DNA from: Tipula vernalis
Lineage: Eukaryota > Arthropoda > Insecta > Diptera > Tipulidae
DNA: 64,000 nucleotides
Assembly: GCA_958295665.1 (NCBI GenBank)
Contig: OY282560.1
Location: 54,808,333-54,872,332 of the forward strand
Reading direction: 5' to 3'
The position numbers were made by a program, and so were the translations under genes. Below are positions 20,852-31,965 of the stretch, one piece after another. The notes beneath the pieces are model-generated. The model was not told the DNA's origin and ran no database searches. It saw only the letters and a program-made list of their open reading frames with translations. Each line of letters opens with the position of its first letter. The first letter of the stretch is position 1.

Positions 20852-22721
20852 CGGTGGTGTTAAAGGAAATTATTCGCGTATAGCCCGGCTTGAGACATCT
20901 CATGGGTTTAGGTTTGCCCCACGATTTGTTACAGCTTATTAGCCTTTCCAATTTTAAATAGCGTCTAGTCATTGATTGACGATGCAACCCCCTATTATAA
21001 TAAAGAGTGTTAAATGCAATGATACGCAATTCGTTTTTTTTTTTTTGGGACTGTACTGGTTGTCGCAGACGTGAGTTGGTAATGGTAAGCTTTTGTTGGA
21101 GGTAATTGGATGATGTTTTTTTTTTTTTGGTATTGATGATCGAAGCTTGGTGGTGAGGAAAAAAAAACGAAACGGTGGTCAGTTAGTGTAGGAATTACAA
21201 ACAGTGAAGATCAGAAATAAAAGTAGAAAAAAAGTAAAGTTGGCGTAGCCAAGTGAAATTAGGCACGGGAAAAATTGAATATAATATCTCTCGTCTACAG
21301 TTTCGATACTTTTGATAATTGATCATACAAAGTATAATGGGATGGTATATGGGAATTCAAATTCAACTTAAATCTGATTGTACATTCACAGGTAAGTAAC
21401 ATTTATAAAATAATTTGATTGCATCTTCTCGCTCCTTAACAGTTACATGACCCAAATAAATCACTACGAAAACAACAAATGTTAATTTTGGACAAATAAA
21501 AAATAGTAAAAACTTTGTAGCAGTTCAGCGTGCAAAAAACCAGGTGAAAGGGAAAAAATGTTGATCCACAGCACATTTAGGTTCTGAACCCGTTATGTGT
21601 TAATAGTGTTAACTTTTGCACAATTATGAAAAATCAATAAAATAATAAGCTGCAACTAGGAAATAAGGTATTTGGAAACAGTGGATCAATGTTAGCAGAA
21701 TGTTTCTCAAATTTAAAGAATTAAAACAATGATTTACAACCTCAATTTGAAACTAACCTCTATCTAGTAAGTGTACGTTTTAAAGTAATCTAAGTAAATG
21801 GTTCATTTCCGACAGTGTTAAAAATTCAACGTTCTCAGACCACATAATGATTAATTTATACAATTTCATAAGTGCACAAAAGGTTAGAAAAATATTTTAC
21901 AAAAAAACTGTATAAATAATAATAATTAATAATTATTCAATAAATAAATATTAATTTATAAATTAAATAATTCCACCTCCTTTTTTGCAAAAAAAAAAAA
22001 AAACCCCAAGAAAAACGTTTCTTGAAACAAAACAATCCACCAGTGTCATTTTTCATTAAACCTAAAAATATCGCGCAGGTCTCATTAAAAGGAACTACAA
22101 ATTGTAAAATCGTTAATATTTAAAGAAGACCTTCAATTGAATTAAATATCTGTGTTGTTGTTTTTTTTTTTTTTTTTTTTTTTGTATAATAATTTCCAAC
22201 CCAACAACTAAAAATAACTTAAAAAACCAATTGAACATAACTATTAAAACAGCCAACTATAATTTACGCCCCATCAATTTGTGATGGTTGTATATTTCTT
22301 GTTGTTGGTTATTATATTATATTCTTACCATTTATTATTCGTTTAAGATAATTTTTTTTGCCCTCAGTTTGAAACTGGATACTTAAGTTTTTTGTTTTTA
22401 TTTTAAGATTTCCTTAAGAAACAAAATAACAAAACGAAATTTATGAACTCTTAAACGAAAAATAGTAAATTAAAAGCACAAAAAAAAAAAAAAAAAAAAA
22501 TAGAATGTACTATATACATAAATAGTTTTGTCTTGTTGTGTGTACATAAAGTCAAGAAGCCAACAATGAATATATAAATGATAAATTAATTTAAAAATAT
22601 TATAGCGTTAAGAATTTCTTAAGAATTTTAATTGGTGTACAAAAGAAATAATGTTGTTGAATTTTATGCGCACATACGGCACCTGTTGCATATTTGAATT
22701 CAGATTAGTAGTTAAATTTAA
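20852..22721. other. No gene recognised; AT-rich with homopolymers
   Basis: About 1.9 kb beyond the 5' end of LINE copy B. It contains T runs at 21034, 21118 and 22160 and A runs at 21989 and 22482. No ORF with recognisable motifs was seen on either strand. Confidence 0.55.
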
Positions 22722-22905
22722 CTCACAAGTACAAATAGACTATCGCGTACAAATTTTGAAATATTCGTAAATAAATGTTGGGTAACTTCATAGTAAGTTT
22801 CAATCTGGTCTAATTTAATGGTCAACATATATTCTGAAGTTACCCAAGGTCAATTTACGAATTTGTGCCTAATAAGTGTTCTCTAATTATTTGACTTGTG
22901 CGCTT
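22722..22905. repeat. Palindromic MITE-like element
   Basis: The left arm (ACAAGTACAAATA, then GTACAAATTTTG, ATTCGTAAAT, TTGGGTAACTTCA) is matched in inverse by the right arm (TGAAGTTACCCAAGG, ATTTACGAATTTGTGC, TTATTTGACTTGTGC). Arms are about 80 bp and imperfect, with the centre near 22815. No coding capacity. Confidence 0.65.
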
Positions 22906-22929
22906 ATTTCAAAAAGTAACGCACTCACA

Positions 22930-23110
22930 AACTAATTTTGAGGTCGCTGAAACTAATATTTAAACACTACCTACTTAAGGTGCGGTGACTTCATTCAAAT
23001 TTTGACGTATACAATTTAAACTTACACAGGGGGGTTCGTTTAATCAGATGTTTTTTGGGTCGCTGAAACCAAATCCGAAACCTGTTTTGCCCCATCACGT
23101 CAGCGATTTT
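22930..23110. repeat. Direct repeat with the GGTCGCTGAAAC motif
   Basis: GGTCGCTGAAACTAAT near 22944 and GGTCGCTGAAACCAAAT near 23060 are direct copies about 120 bp apart, each after a T-rich run. The second is followed by CACGTCAGCGATTTTTT, partly its inverse. It looks like dispersed repeat DNA. Confidence 0.45.
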
Positions 23111-23159
23111 TTCTAACCTCAAAAAACAGCTTGAAACTATAAAACCCAACAGTATCAAC

Positions 23160-23560
23160 CCTTAAACCTTATTACCCTATACCTTTCGAGCTCAATAACC
23201 TTGAGATCGATAATCTATAACCCTATCACCCATAACCTTAAAATCTATAATCTCAAAACTCATAAATCTCAAATCACAATAAACTGCAAACTAAAAATGC
23301 AGCAAAAAAACTTACACGCAAAACTAGAAACCTCAATCACGGACAGTTTTAGCTTAGAAACCCATAAACTTCACAATCCGAAAGTGCAACATAAGAAAAT
23401 TGCATGTCACAATATAACTCCGAATCATGTAGAATTAAATTTCACAACTCCATACAACCTACTACCTCAAAACTCCATAACCCCAAAAGTGCATAATCCT
23501 ATAACCCATAATGCCATAGCCCTTTAACACAGAAATTCCATAACCTCAAAATATTACATG
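23160..23560. repeat. Degenerate short-period CATAACC(N)n-like tract
   Basis: About 400 bp in which units such as CCCATAACC, CTATAACC, CCATAACCTC and AAACTCATAA recur every 9-15 bases. It contains an open frame of 108 codons that is a by-product of the repeat (no recognisable domain). It directly precedes the Helitron fragment. Confidence 0.5.
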
Positions 23561-23565
23561 TTGAG

Positions 23566-23970
23566 TGTAGAATGACAAAAGCGGGGTTTGCCCGACTCCC
23601 ATATATACTTTTGTGGTGGCAGCCAAAAATTCAGCCGAACGAAATTAATAATATAATTTGTACTGAGCTCCCTGACAGGGAACGTGACCCACTTTTATAT
23701 GAGATAGTGTGCAAAAACATGTTACATGGACCTTGCGGCGAGCAGAACCGAGCCTCACCATGCATGATAAATGGCAAGTGTTCGAAGAGATATCCCCGAC
23801 AATTTATTCCCGAAACATAAACCGGTGATGATGGCTATCCCACATACAGGCGAAGGGCTCCTCAAGATGGAGGGCAAATTATCACACTTAGAGTACATGG
23901 AAAAACAGTGACAGTAGACAACAGATGGGTTGTTCCTTCATATAAATGTTGAATACTGTCACTCCGTGCA
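23566..23970 (+). pseudogene. Helitron Rep/helicase-like N-terminal domain fragment
   Basis: The frame from 23572 holds GFARLPYILLWW, then ELPDRERDPLLYEIVCKNML, HGPCGEQNRASPCM and GKCSKRYPRQFIPET. It continues past a stop at 23820 with TGDDGYPTYRRRAPQDGG and VDNRWVVPS. This is the characteristic segment C-terminal to the HUH Rep motif in Helitron proteins. The HUH motif itself (expected before PHAHILLWL-like text, here LPYILLWW) is degraded: the His residues are gone. The fragment ends near 23970 without helicase. It is about 9 kb from, and in the opposite orientation to, the helicase end at 14.4 kb, so they are separate relics. Confidence 0.82.
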
Positions 23971-24566
23971 GGCAATCGAATATGCAAGTAAAATATGGAT
24001 TCAATGTCTGGTTATTGCTTAATATGCTATGAGAATTTTGAAAACAAACCATTCAGCTTCGTGATCACGTGATCACATAATCATCAAACATAATAAAATC
24101 GAATATACGTACTATGTACTTAATAAATTACTAATGGTGGGTCGACACACTCAAATAGTTTGCACAGTTTTTTTGGTTCATGGAAATTCAACTGCTTCAA
24201 TTCAATTTGTCTATTATGTTAATGTCACTTGAGGAAGGGCATTAACCTTTAACTGATTTATTGTGACATTACCTGCTACATTTTAATTTGCTTGCATATT
24301 TATATAATTTTGCTCATGCCAAGTTTAAATCCAAAATTTGCGCAAATTATTTTGAAAGATTTTGTTAGACAAATGGGGTTAAACTGATGAAATTCGAAAA
24401 GATTTTTAGGTGAAGCGCTAATTAGGACAAGCAACTTGTTGTTTCTCCACAGATTGTAATGCAATTCAACAAAGAAATAAACGATGGAATTGATTTCCTT
24501 TGAGAATGAATTTTTTAAAAATGATTTAGAACCCCAAAAATAAAACTTGACATCGATAGGCCCATG
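23971..24566. other. No gene; unassigned sequence before the satellite
   Basis: AT-rich, with no convincing frame. From about 24540 the text begins to resemble degraded satellite monomer. Confidence 0.5.
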
Positions 24567-26282
24567 TCCACTGATTTTTTTATTTAACCAATTATGGTTG
24601 GGAACGGTATGGCATAAAACAAAGTAAGCTCCGACTATCCACAAAAGTAAGAGAGGTATTTTTTGATACTGGAATAACAGTTTAACCAATTTTTTGTTTA
24701 GAACGATATGGTACCAAATGGAGTTGTAAGCCCCTGACGATCCGCAAAAATCGGGGAGGTATTTTTTGTTATTGGGATAGCTTCTAGTTACTTCATGATG
24801 TAAGTGGCCAATTGGCAAATTCTCTAGGATTAGATCCACAGAATTTTATGTTTAACCAATTTTTGTTTAGAACGATATGGTACCAAATGGAGTTGTAAGC
24901 CCCTGACGATCCGCAAAAATAGGGGAGGTATTTTTTGTTATTGGGATAACTTCTAGTTAGTTCATGATGTAAGTGGTTAATTGGCAAAATCTCTAGGATT
25001 AGATCCACAGAATTTTATGTTTAACCAATTTTTGTTTAGAACGATATGGTACCAAATGGAGTTGTAAGCCCCTGACGATCCGCAAAAATAGGGGAGGTAT
25101 TTTTTGTTATTGGGATAGCTTCTAGTTACTTCATGATGTAAGTGGCCAATTGGAAAAATTTCTAGGATTAAATCGACAGAATTCTTTGTTTAACCAATTT
25201 TTGTTTAGAATGATATTGTACCAAATGGTGTTGTAGGCCCCTGACGATCCGCAAAAATAGGGGAGGTTTTTTTTGATATTGGAATAGCTTCTAGTTACTT
25301 TATGATGTAAAAGGTCAATTGGAAAAATTTCTAGGATTAGATCCACAGAATTTTTTGTTTAACCAATTTTTGTTTAGAATGATATGGTACCAAATGGAGT
25401 TGTAGGCCCCTGACGATCCGCAAAAATAGGGGAGGTATTTTTTGATATTGGAATAGCTTCTAGTTACTTCATGATGTAAGTGGCCAATTGGCAAAATCTC
25501 TAGGATTAGATCCACAGAATTTTATGTTTAACCAACTTTTGTTTAGAACGATATGGTACCAAATGGAGTTGTAAGCCCCTGACGATCCGCAAAAATAGGG
25601 GAGGTATTTTTTGATACTGGGATAGCTTCTAGTTAGTTCATGATGTAAGTGGCCAATTGGCAAAATCTCTAGGATTAGATCCACAGAATTTTATGTTTAA
25701 CCAATTTTTGTTTAGAACGATATGGTACCAAATGGAGTTGTAAGCCCCTGACGATCCGCAAAAATAGGGGAGGTATTTTTTGTTATTGGGATAACTTCTA
25801 GTTAGTTCATGATGTAAGTAGCAAATTGGCAAAATTTCTAGGATTAGATCCACAGAATTCTTTGTTTAACAAATTTTGGTTTAGAATGATATGGTACCAA
25901 ATGGAGTTGTAGGCCCCTGACGATCCGCAAAAATAGGGGAGGTATTCTTAGATATTAAAATAGCTTCTGGTTACTTCATGATGTAAGTGGCCAATTGGCA
26001 AAATCTCTAGGATTAGATCCACAGAATTTTTTGTTGAACCAATTTTGGTTTAGAACGATATGGTACCAAATATAGTTGTAAGCCCCTGACGATCCGCAAA
26101 AATAGCGGAGGTAATTTTTGATATTGGGATAGCTTCTAGTTACTTTATGATGTAAGTGGCCAATTGCCAAAATCTCTAGGATTAGATCCACAGAATTTTT
26201 TGTCTAACCAATTTTTGTTTAGAACGATATGATGATCTAAGTACAAAATGGAGTTGTAAGCCCCTGACGATCCGCAAAAGTA
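24567..26282. repeat. 169-bp tandem satellite array, about 10 monomers
   Basis: The marker GATTAGATCCACA (or one- to two-base variants) starts at 24828, 24997, 25166, 25335, 25504, 25673, 25842, 26011 and 26180, an exact 169-bp spacing with no indels. The left edge (24567-24700) is a degenerate, internally deleted copy. The right end breaks off after GATCCGCAAAAGTAG and joins LINE copy D. The monomer contains ACCAATTTTTGTTTAGAACG and CCCCTGACGATCCGC. Short open frames recur in the array only because monomers repeat; 169 is not a multiple of three, so no repeat protein is possible. The length is close to nucleosomal spacing, as in many pericentromeric satellites. Confidence 0.95.
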
Positions 26283-29246
26283 GAACTTTGCTGAAGTGAG
26301 ATCAGCTGTTTCGACCTCGCTAAGTCAAACTTTGGCCAGAGCTGCCGAGTTATTACGCAAGAAGTGATATTTGACCATCTGTCATTCGTCAGCTTGCTAG
26401 CTTCTTCCTGAAGCAGCAGTTTGCATACCGCAAGAGGCATTTCAGTATCCTTTCTGCTTTCTGAGAAGTGGTCCATTGTACCACGTCGAGCTAGTTCATG
26501 AGCGTTTATATTTCCTGTACTTATGAAATGTCCTGGCACCCATAAAATGTGGATGTTGAACTGATCTTCCATCTTGTTACGAGATAAGGGACAGTTCTGG
26601 ACTACTTTTGACGTGAGGAGGTGTGACTGAAGCGCTTTAATGGCAGCATGACTGTCCGTATATATGCGAATACCACGAACTGATATTACATTAGACCTCA
26701 CCTACGACTTCCTTTATGGCAGTTACTTCAGCTTAAAAAATGCTACAATAGTCGGGGAGACTTCCAAAACTGCACGTATCATCCAGTCCTCCCTCGATGG
26801 GATCCTAGTCCAGAACTTTGTGTCAAAAGATAGTGACGGGACAGTATAGTCGGTGGTCTTGGGAATTTGTTTGTTGCACAAAATAGATGAGTGCTCTGTA
26901 TTGTTGCAGGTCCACATTAAGATGGATTTCATCCATATGAAAGTACAAGCTGCCAAATGTTCCCCAAGATATCTAGAAGAGCCAAAAATAGCAGAGTCTC
27001 TATTGCCTCAGTGGATGTGCTCCTCAGTGCACCACTGATCCACAGAGAGATCGTTCTCTAAACTTTTGTCAACAACTTTTGGTTGACAGTTTTGTCCAGA
27101 GCAGGCTACCAGACTATTACCCCATACAAGAATATTGGTCTGACTACTGCGGTATAAAGCTAATGTAAGATGCGGGGCTCAAGCCCCCATCCTTTCCCAA
27201 TGGCATTTTTGCAAGAGTATAGCGCTACCGAAGCTTTCATTACCCTTTCCAGAATATAGGGTTTCCAATATAATTTGCTGTCAAACACGAGGCCCAGAAA
27301 TTTCGCTTCAACTGTAAAAGTCAGGCTGAACCCATTTAAAGTGGGAGGATCGATGTGAGGAAGTTTATATTTCCTAGAGAAGAGAACCAATTCGGTTTTA
27401 TGTAGGTTCACATTCAACCCACAGCCCTTGGCCCATAGTGAAAGAGTGCCCAGGGCATTCTGCATAAGCTCACTAAGGGTGCCGGGATATTTACCACGGA
27501 CACCAATAGCAACATAATCCGCATAGGCAACCACGTTGAAGCCACCGTCCTCGAGCCTCAGCAACAGGTCATTTATGACCAAGTTCCAAAGCAGGGGGGG
27601 GACAGTACGCCACCCTGCGGTGTACCTCTGCTTGCAAATCTTCTGAAGGAGGATTCCCCAAAACTGGCATTTATAATCCTGCCTCTTACCATCTGATCTA
27701 TCCAGTCCTTGAGTGATTCATCCACTCCCAGATCTGAAAGTGCCCGAGTTATAGCCCCTGGAAACACATTGGTAAAGGCCCCCTCAATATCCAAGAAGGT
27801 TACCATTGCGTAGTATCTATATTCGACAGATTTTTTAATGAAAAATACAAGAGAATGAAGGGCAGTCTCTACAGATCTCCCCTTGCAATAGGCATGTTGA
27901 GATTTGGAAAGCTTTTCCGACACAATCGTGCCTCTAATATGAGCTTCTATTTGTCTTTCGAGTGTTTTAACAAGGAATGAAGACAAGCTAATCGGTCTAA
28001 GGTCTTTGGGATTGCAGTGTGAGTATTTTCCCGCCTTAGGTATGAAAACAACCTTCACTTCTGTCCATTTACTAAAAATGTGACATAGTTCTAGGCTGCC
28101 TTTGAAAATTACCTCTAACCAGGAAATTGTTAGATCCGTAGTTTGTTGAATATCCGCAGGGATAATACCATCGAAGCCGGGCGACTTCTTTGGTTTATCT
28201 TTTTTCTGCTAATAATTTGGCGTATGAGGCTACTTGCCCTTTTACCTACTGATGTGCTAGGTACAGATTCGGAACAACCAGGAAAATGAGTCTCCATCAG
28301 AACTTCCAGCGATTCCGCACTATTAGTGGTCCATATTCCATCCGGCCGTTGAAGAAAACTTGGGATAGAAAGACCAGTTGCTATTACTTTGCGTAGCCTA
28401 GACATCTTCGAAGACTCCTGAATTTTGCCACAGTATAGTTTCCAAGAGCTGTTCTTGGCACTTCTCAATTGATATTTGTTAATTTTGAGGACTTCTTTAT
28501 AGGAGTCCCAGTCTACAGCAGATTTGGTTTTCCGTGCTGTTTTGAAGAGTCTTTTGCATTTTCGATGTGTTTGTTGAACTCTTGCGCAGTTTTTGGAGGT
28601 TTTGGCACCGGAACTGGTAGTGAATTACCCAGAATAGTTCTAAAGGTATCACAGTTGGTTTTCCTCCTGTTTCTGTAGATTGGACTTTTTGGAGAAATCA
28701 AGTCCATTTCAAATTGAAGATAACAATGATCAGAAACAGAGTGGTCCTCCGACACTCTCCAGTTTAATAAACTAATCGCCAGAAAGCTTGAGACAAGAGT
28801 AATATCCAATACTTCCTGTCTATTACTAGTTATAAAGGTCGGCTTATTGCCTATGTTACATATATGAAGGTTAGTACTTAAAATGTAATCAAGGAGTAAC
28901 TCACCTCGTTCATTTGTGTCCGTACCTCCCCAGATCGTGTGATAAGTATTTTCATCACTCCCAAGGATGACTCCAAGCTGACCGCTGCTACATCTCCGTT
29001 ACTAAAATTTGATAACAGAAAACAACTTATGTTATTTTTAATGGGAATGCACGACCAAACCTTACCTTATTTTTTCGCGTGCATTGATCAATAATAGGGA
29101 GTCTTGAGCCCAAGTACCCGGTCTTCAGTGACCCAAGGTTCCTGGATTAAGACGACATCTGTCGCTTCTTTCCCAATTTTTAAGATTAGAGCAGCTGATG
29201 CTGACTTATAGTGGTGAAGGTTGACTTGCAGAAATGTCAGTGTCAT
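26283..29246 (-). pseudogene. LINE copy D ORF2: endonuclease, RT, RNase H; broken and 3'-truncated
   Basis: The start ATG at 29246 lies 2 bases after the ORF1 stop, in MTLTFLQVNLHHYKSA. Endonuclease remnants are at 29246-28513, interrupted near 29000 (WRVSEDHSVSDHCYLQFEMD keeps Ser-Asp-His). The linker is at 28468-28130. RT spans 28058-27573 (KVVFIPKAGK, FLDIEGAFTNVF, RGTPQGGVLSPP) and 27582-27160; the catalytic box at 27525-27514 reads YADY, so the second Asp is lost. RNase H is at 26701-26283 (IYTDSHAAIKAL, ILWVPGHF, NAHELARRG). The frame then reads into satellite sequence; the CCHC tail is missing. Confidence 0.85.
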
Positions 29247-29248
29247 CT

Positions 29249-30464
29249 CTACAGAATCTTCCCCACCACAGTAAAATCAGAGTCATCCCCTGATGAGAAG
29301 TCCTCTGAGATCCTCTTTAAAGACTCCATGGACGTTGGCATCTCCGTGTCCGTGGAGAGAGTTTCCGCTTAGCTGGCTACCTCCGCGCATGCAGATGAGC
29401 TATCAAGCACCGCGGACGTTTCTGAAGATGACTTCGGAGCCTCCGGCTTGTCCGCGTCCTACTTGTACACCTTGAGTGTGACTGCACTGAAACCATAGTT
29501 GATTAAACCGTTGGTTTTTTCCAGTGCAGTCAGTGACTCCTGGTTTAAGATGCTAACAGCTCACCAATAGTCAGCCTTTATCTCCTCGAACTTAGCAACT
29601 TTCCAGTTGTGCGTTGGCAACTCCGGGTTGCCAACCTGCAACAACTGGAAAATCACCTTCGGATCACTGGGCTCCGAAGGGATGTACAACCTAGCTCTTG
29701 GTCTGCAGAGCATCGCTACCCTATCAAACACAGCAAGGCTGGCCCCGGGCCATACCTCGCCAAGTCCCCCCACTGCCTTCTTATAAAGCAGCAGGACCCC
29801 AGATCTGCACAGGCAGTCAGTTTCACCTGATTCCTGTGCCAGCCCGCGTCCCGACAAGGCGGAGCAGGTCCTGGATTTTCCAACAGGACTTTCAGGTAGG
29901 TGGTGGCTAAGGCCCTTTCCACCTTCCCCCAATTGGCGGGCATGATACTGCCATCCTCTTAGGATTTGTCAGTAACTGCCACAAACAGCTGATCCTTGAG
30001 GACCTCGTTAAAAGGCCTCGTAGCGGAAGCATGGAGTTTTGTTCGCTTTGCGATCTTAGGACTTTCCTCCTGAGATCTATTTCTTTTAAGCTGTGAGCCA
30101 GCTGAAGGGCCTTCCGACTTTTTCTCGGTGACTGTTTTTGCCCACGCAAGCGTGGATTTGTCCTTGTCCGTTCTGTCTTCTGGCGAGAAGTTATTTATCT
30201 AAATCAGGGCCCTCCAGGCCTTCCTCTTAGTATTACAGGTTGATTTTGAGGAACCAGCTTCGTTCGTGCTTTGGTTCCACTTTGTATTTCTATACTTAGA
30301 TTTGGTGACCCGAGTGGAGACACCAGCCTCGCTTGAGCTTATGTCATGTTGTTTATTTGTAGAATTAGAGTCAGGCCTACAGACCTCAGTCTCGTTGTCC
30401 ACATTTTCCGGTTTTTTAGAGAGCCGGACTCTTTTTGTTGTTTTTTGTTATTATGAAGATCCAT
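29249..30464 (-). pseudogene. LINE copy D ORF1, DUF4780-type, frameshifted
   Basis: The start at 30464 (MDLHNNKKQQKESGSLKN) follows the shared 5' UTR and corresponds to the copy B start. Readable blocks: 30402-30199; 30149-29907 (basic); 29943-29561 with DUF4780-like segments LLENPGPAPPCRDAGWHRN, LTACADLGS and RPRARLYIPSEP, and NPELPTHNWKVAKFEEI; then NGLINYGFSAVTLKVYK near 29500. The acidic C-terminus ends at a TAG at 29249. Several in-frame stops and frame changes. Its order and neighbours match copy B. Confidence 0.78.
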
Positions 30465-30557
30465 AATTGTTCCCACGAGTAGCGGAGAAAGAAATGTCCA
30501 TCTGTGCAGAGATCCGCAGTACACAGATAAGGCTACTTAATCCGGAGGGCGCCAAGT

Positions 30558-31455
30558 CGGATGTCAAAAGAGCAGCGATGTGTTGGACCATTACTACCGT
30601 CGGATATCGAGGAAGCATCTTTGTTGATAATCCGGTTTGAACAAGCTACAACATTTGAGGGAGACATCAGAAATCTGAAAAATAGCTTACCAGTACACAA
30701 AACTAGCAAAATTAAATCATTAAACCCTTTTGTAGACCAATTTGGGGTTTTACGAGTCGGCGGGAGACTAAAAAATTCAGCAGCTCCGTATATCACAAGG
30801 CATCCTATAGTTTTACCGCATAAATCTGTAATCACCAAAGTCATTGTTCGAGAATATCACAAGAGATTTTATCATGCCGGTATCAACTTAACCAGTAACC
30901 AACTTAATAAGTAAATGTCGGGTTGAATTATACTGTCTTATTTAAGGTCACTTCTGTGAGGAGAAGGGGACAGGTGTTAGTCAAAGCATACATTTGCATA
31001 TTTGTATGTCTTAGCACCAAAGCGGTGCATATAAAAATTGTGTTCGATTTAACATCACAAAGCTTTCTAGCAGCTTTGAGTCGTTGACGGCCAGACGCGG
31101 ACTTTGTAGAGCAATGTTTAGCAATAATGGTTTTAATTTCGTGGGCGTTAACAACTCATTCACGGAGTTGTACAAATTTCTAACATTAAATAAATCTAAT
31201 ATTAGTTCCTCTCTTTTAAGGCAAGAAATTGTATGGAATGATAAACCTCAAATTATCAGCCAATGCCAGATGGAGCTTACAATTAGCAGAGGTATCTCGA
31301 TTGGAGTCACAGCCGAAATAGCGCAGCAGCTCAAACAGTTACAAGAGCGTATATCACATAAATGGAGGAAATGTGGGTTAATAAAAAATAATTCTTGTGG
31401 AGATACATTTTCGCAAATTCCATTGGAATTCATTGGAAGGGGAGTAATATAGTGA
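30558..31455 (+). pseudogene. BEL/Pao integrase region fragment
   Basis: The first block, 30561-30914, contains the pre-integrase segment (LNPFVDQFGVLRVGGRL, then HPIVLPHKSVITKVIVREYH). Its His residues belong to the HHCC zinc-binding region. Around 30980-31080 a broken frame encodes the CIFVCLSTKAVHI-like strand with the first catalytic Asp. The next block, 31084-31452, has TARRGLCRAMFSNNGFNFVG, where the second catalytic Asp is replaced by Asn (SNNG instead of SDNG). It ends with QQLKQLQERISHKWR. Integrase inserts element cDNA. No RT or gag is attached; the left edge abuts LINE copy D. Confidence 0.82.
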
Positions 31456-31591
31456 TGTGTCATACTAAAATTTATCTAGTTTTGAAGAATTAACTAGCAT
31501 TAAACGTCCTTGCTATCGAATTACTTCATACACATTGACAGAATAAGTTTTCTCCGAACGTTCGATTTGGAATCTTATTATTGGCAGATTT

Positions 31592-31965
31592 CGCTTGTGA
31601 TTGCCCAATACTAGAACTCTCAGATATTTGGGCAAGGTTAGGCTATAAAGCTCAAACAAGTTAACGCATGCTCACATTATTCAAGGGATGTTTCTTCTAA
31701 ACGGACTTTTTGGGATTTTATTATTATCAGTTTTCCACGAAAATGTTTAGTATTGTCTCCTGATGGCTAATAAAAAGCACTCCCAGAGAATTGGACAAGG
31801 TTCGGTTATATAGGTCAAACAAGTCAATGCAGAAAGTACATGAAGCAGAAGAAGGTGTCTCCAAAAGGTGGATTTTGAATGTCAACGACAGTTTTTTTCT
31901 TAAAATATTGAAAAAAAAATCGTGATAGCCCCTTTAATAGCACTCCCACAATTTTTAACGGGCGA
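31592..31965. repeat. Decayed 163-bp tandem repeat, about 2.3 units
   Basis: ACTCTCAGA (31616), ACTCCCAGA (31779) and ACTCCCACA (31942) mark three unit starts, each 163 bp apart. The first two are followed by TTGGRCAAGGTTNGGNTATANAGNTCAAACAAG. Units are strongly diverged. Confidence 0.65.

Larger units (their letters stand above)
26283..30556 (-). mobile_element. LINE copy D: oldest, most diverged member, both ends truncated
   Basis: Minus strand, same architecture as A-C. ORF1 is at 30464-29249, ORF2 starts at 29246, and ORF2 is cut off at 26283 by the satellite. The 5' UTR homology (TACTCGTGGGAAC, GCGGATCTCTGCACAG, GGCGCCCTCC) stops near 30556, where BEL/Pao sequence begins, so the extreme 5' end is lost. 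The proteins are clearly more diverged from A and C than B is. The CCTAA tail is absent because the 3' end is missing. Confidence 0.85.

Noticed and set aside
23201..23527. 108-codon frame as a gene
   Set aside because: Arises from the CATAACC quasi-repeat; composition is repeat-driven and no motif is present.
24793..26191. Series of 71-codon minus-strand frames, one per satellite monomer
   Set aside because: They recur because the monomer repeats; 169 bp is not a multiple of three, frames end in the next unit, and no domain is recognisable.
24567..26282. CRISPR array
   Set aside because: The whole 169-bp unit repeats with no short repeat-spacer pattern, and the sequence is eukaryotic.
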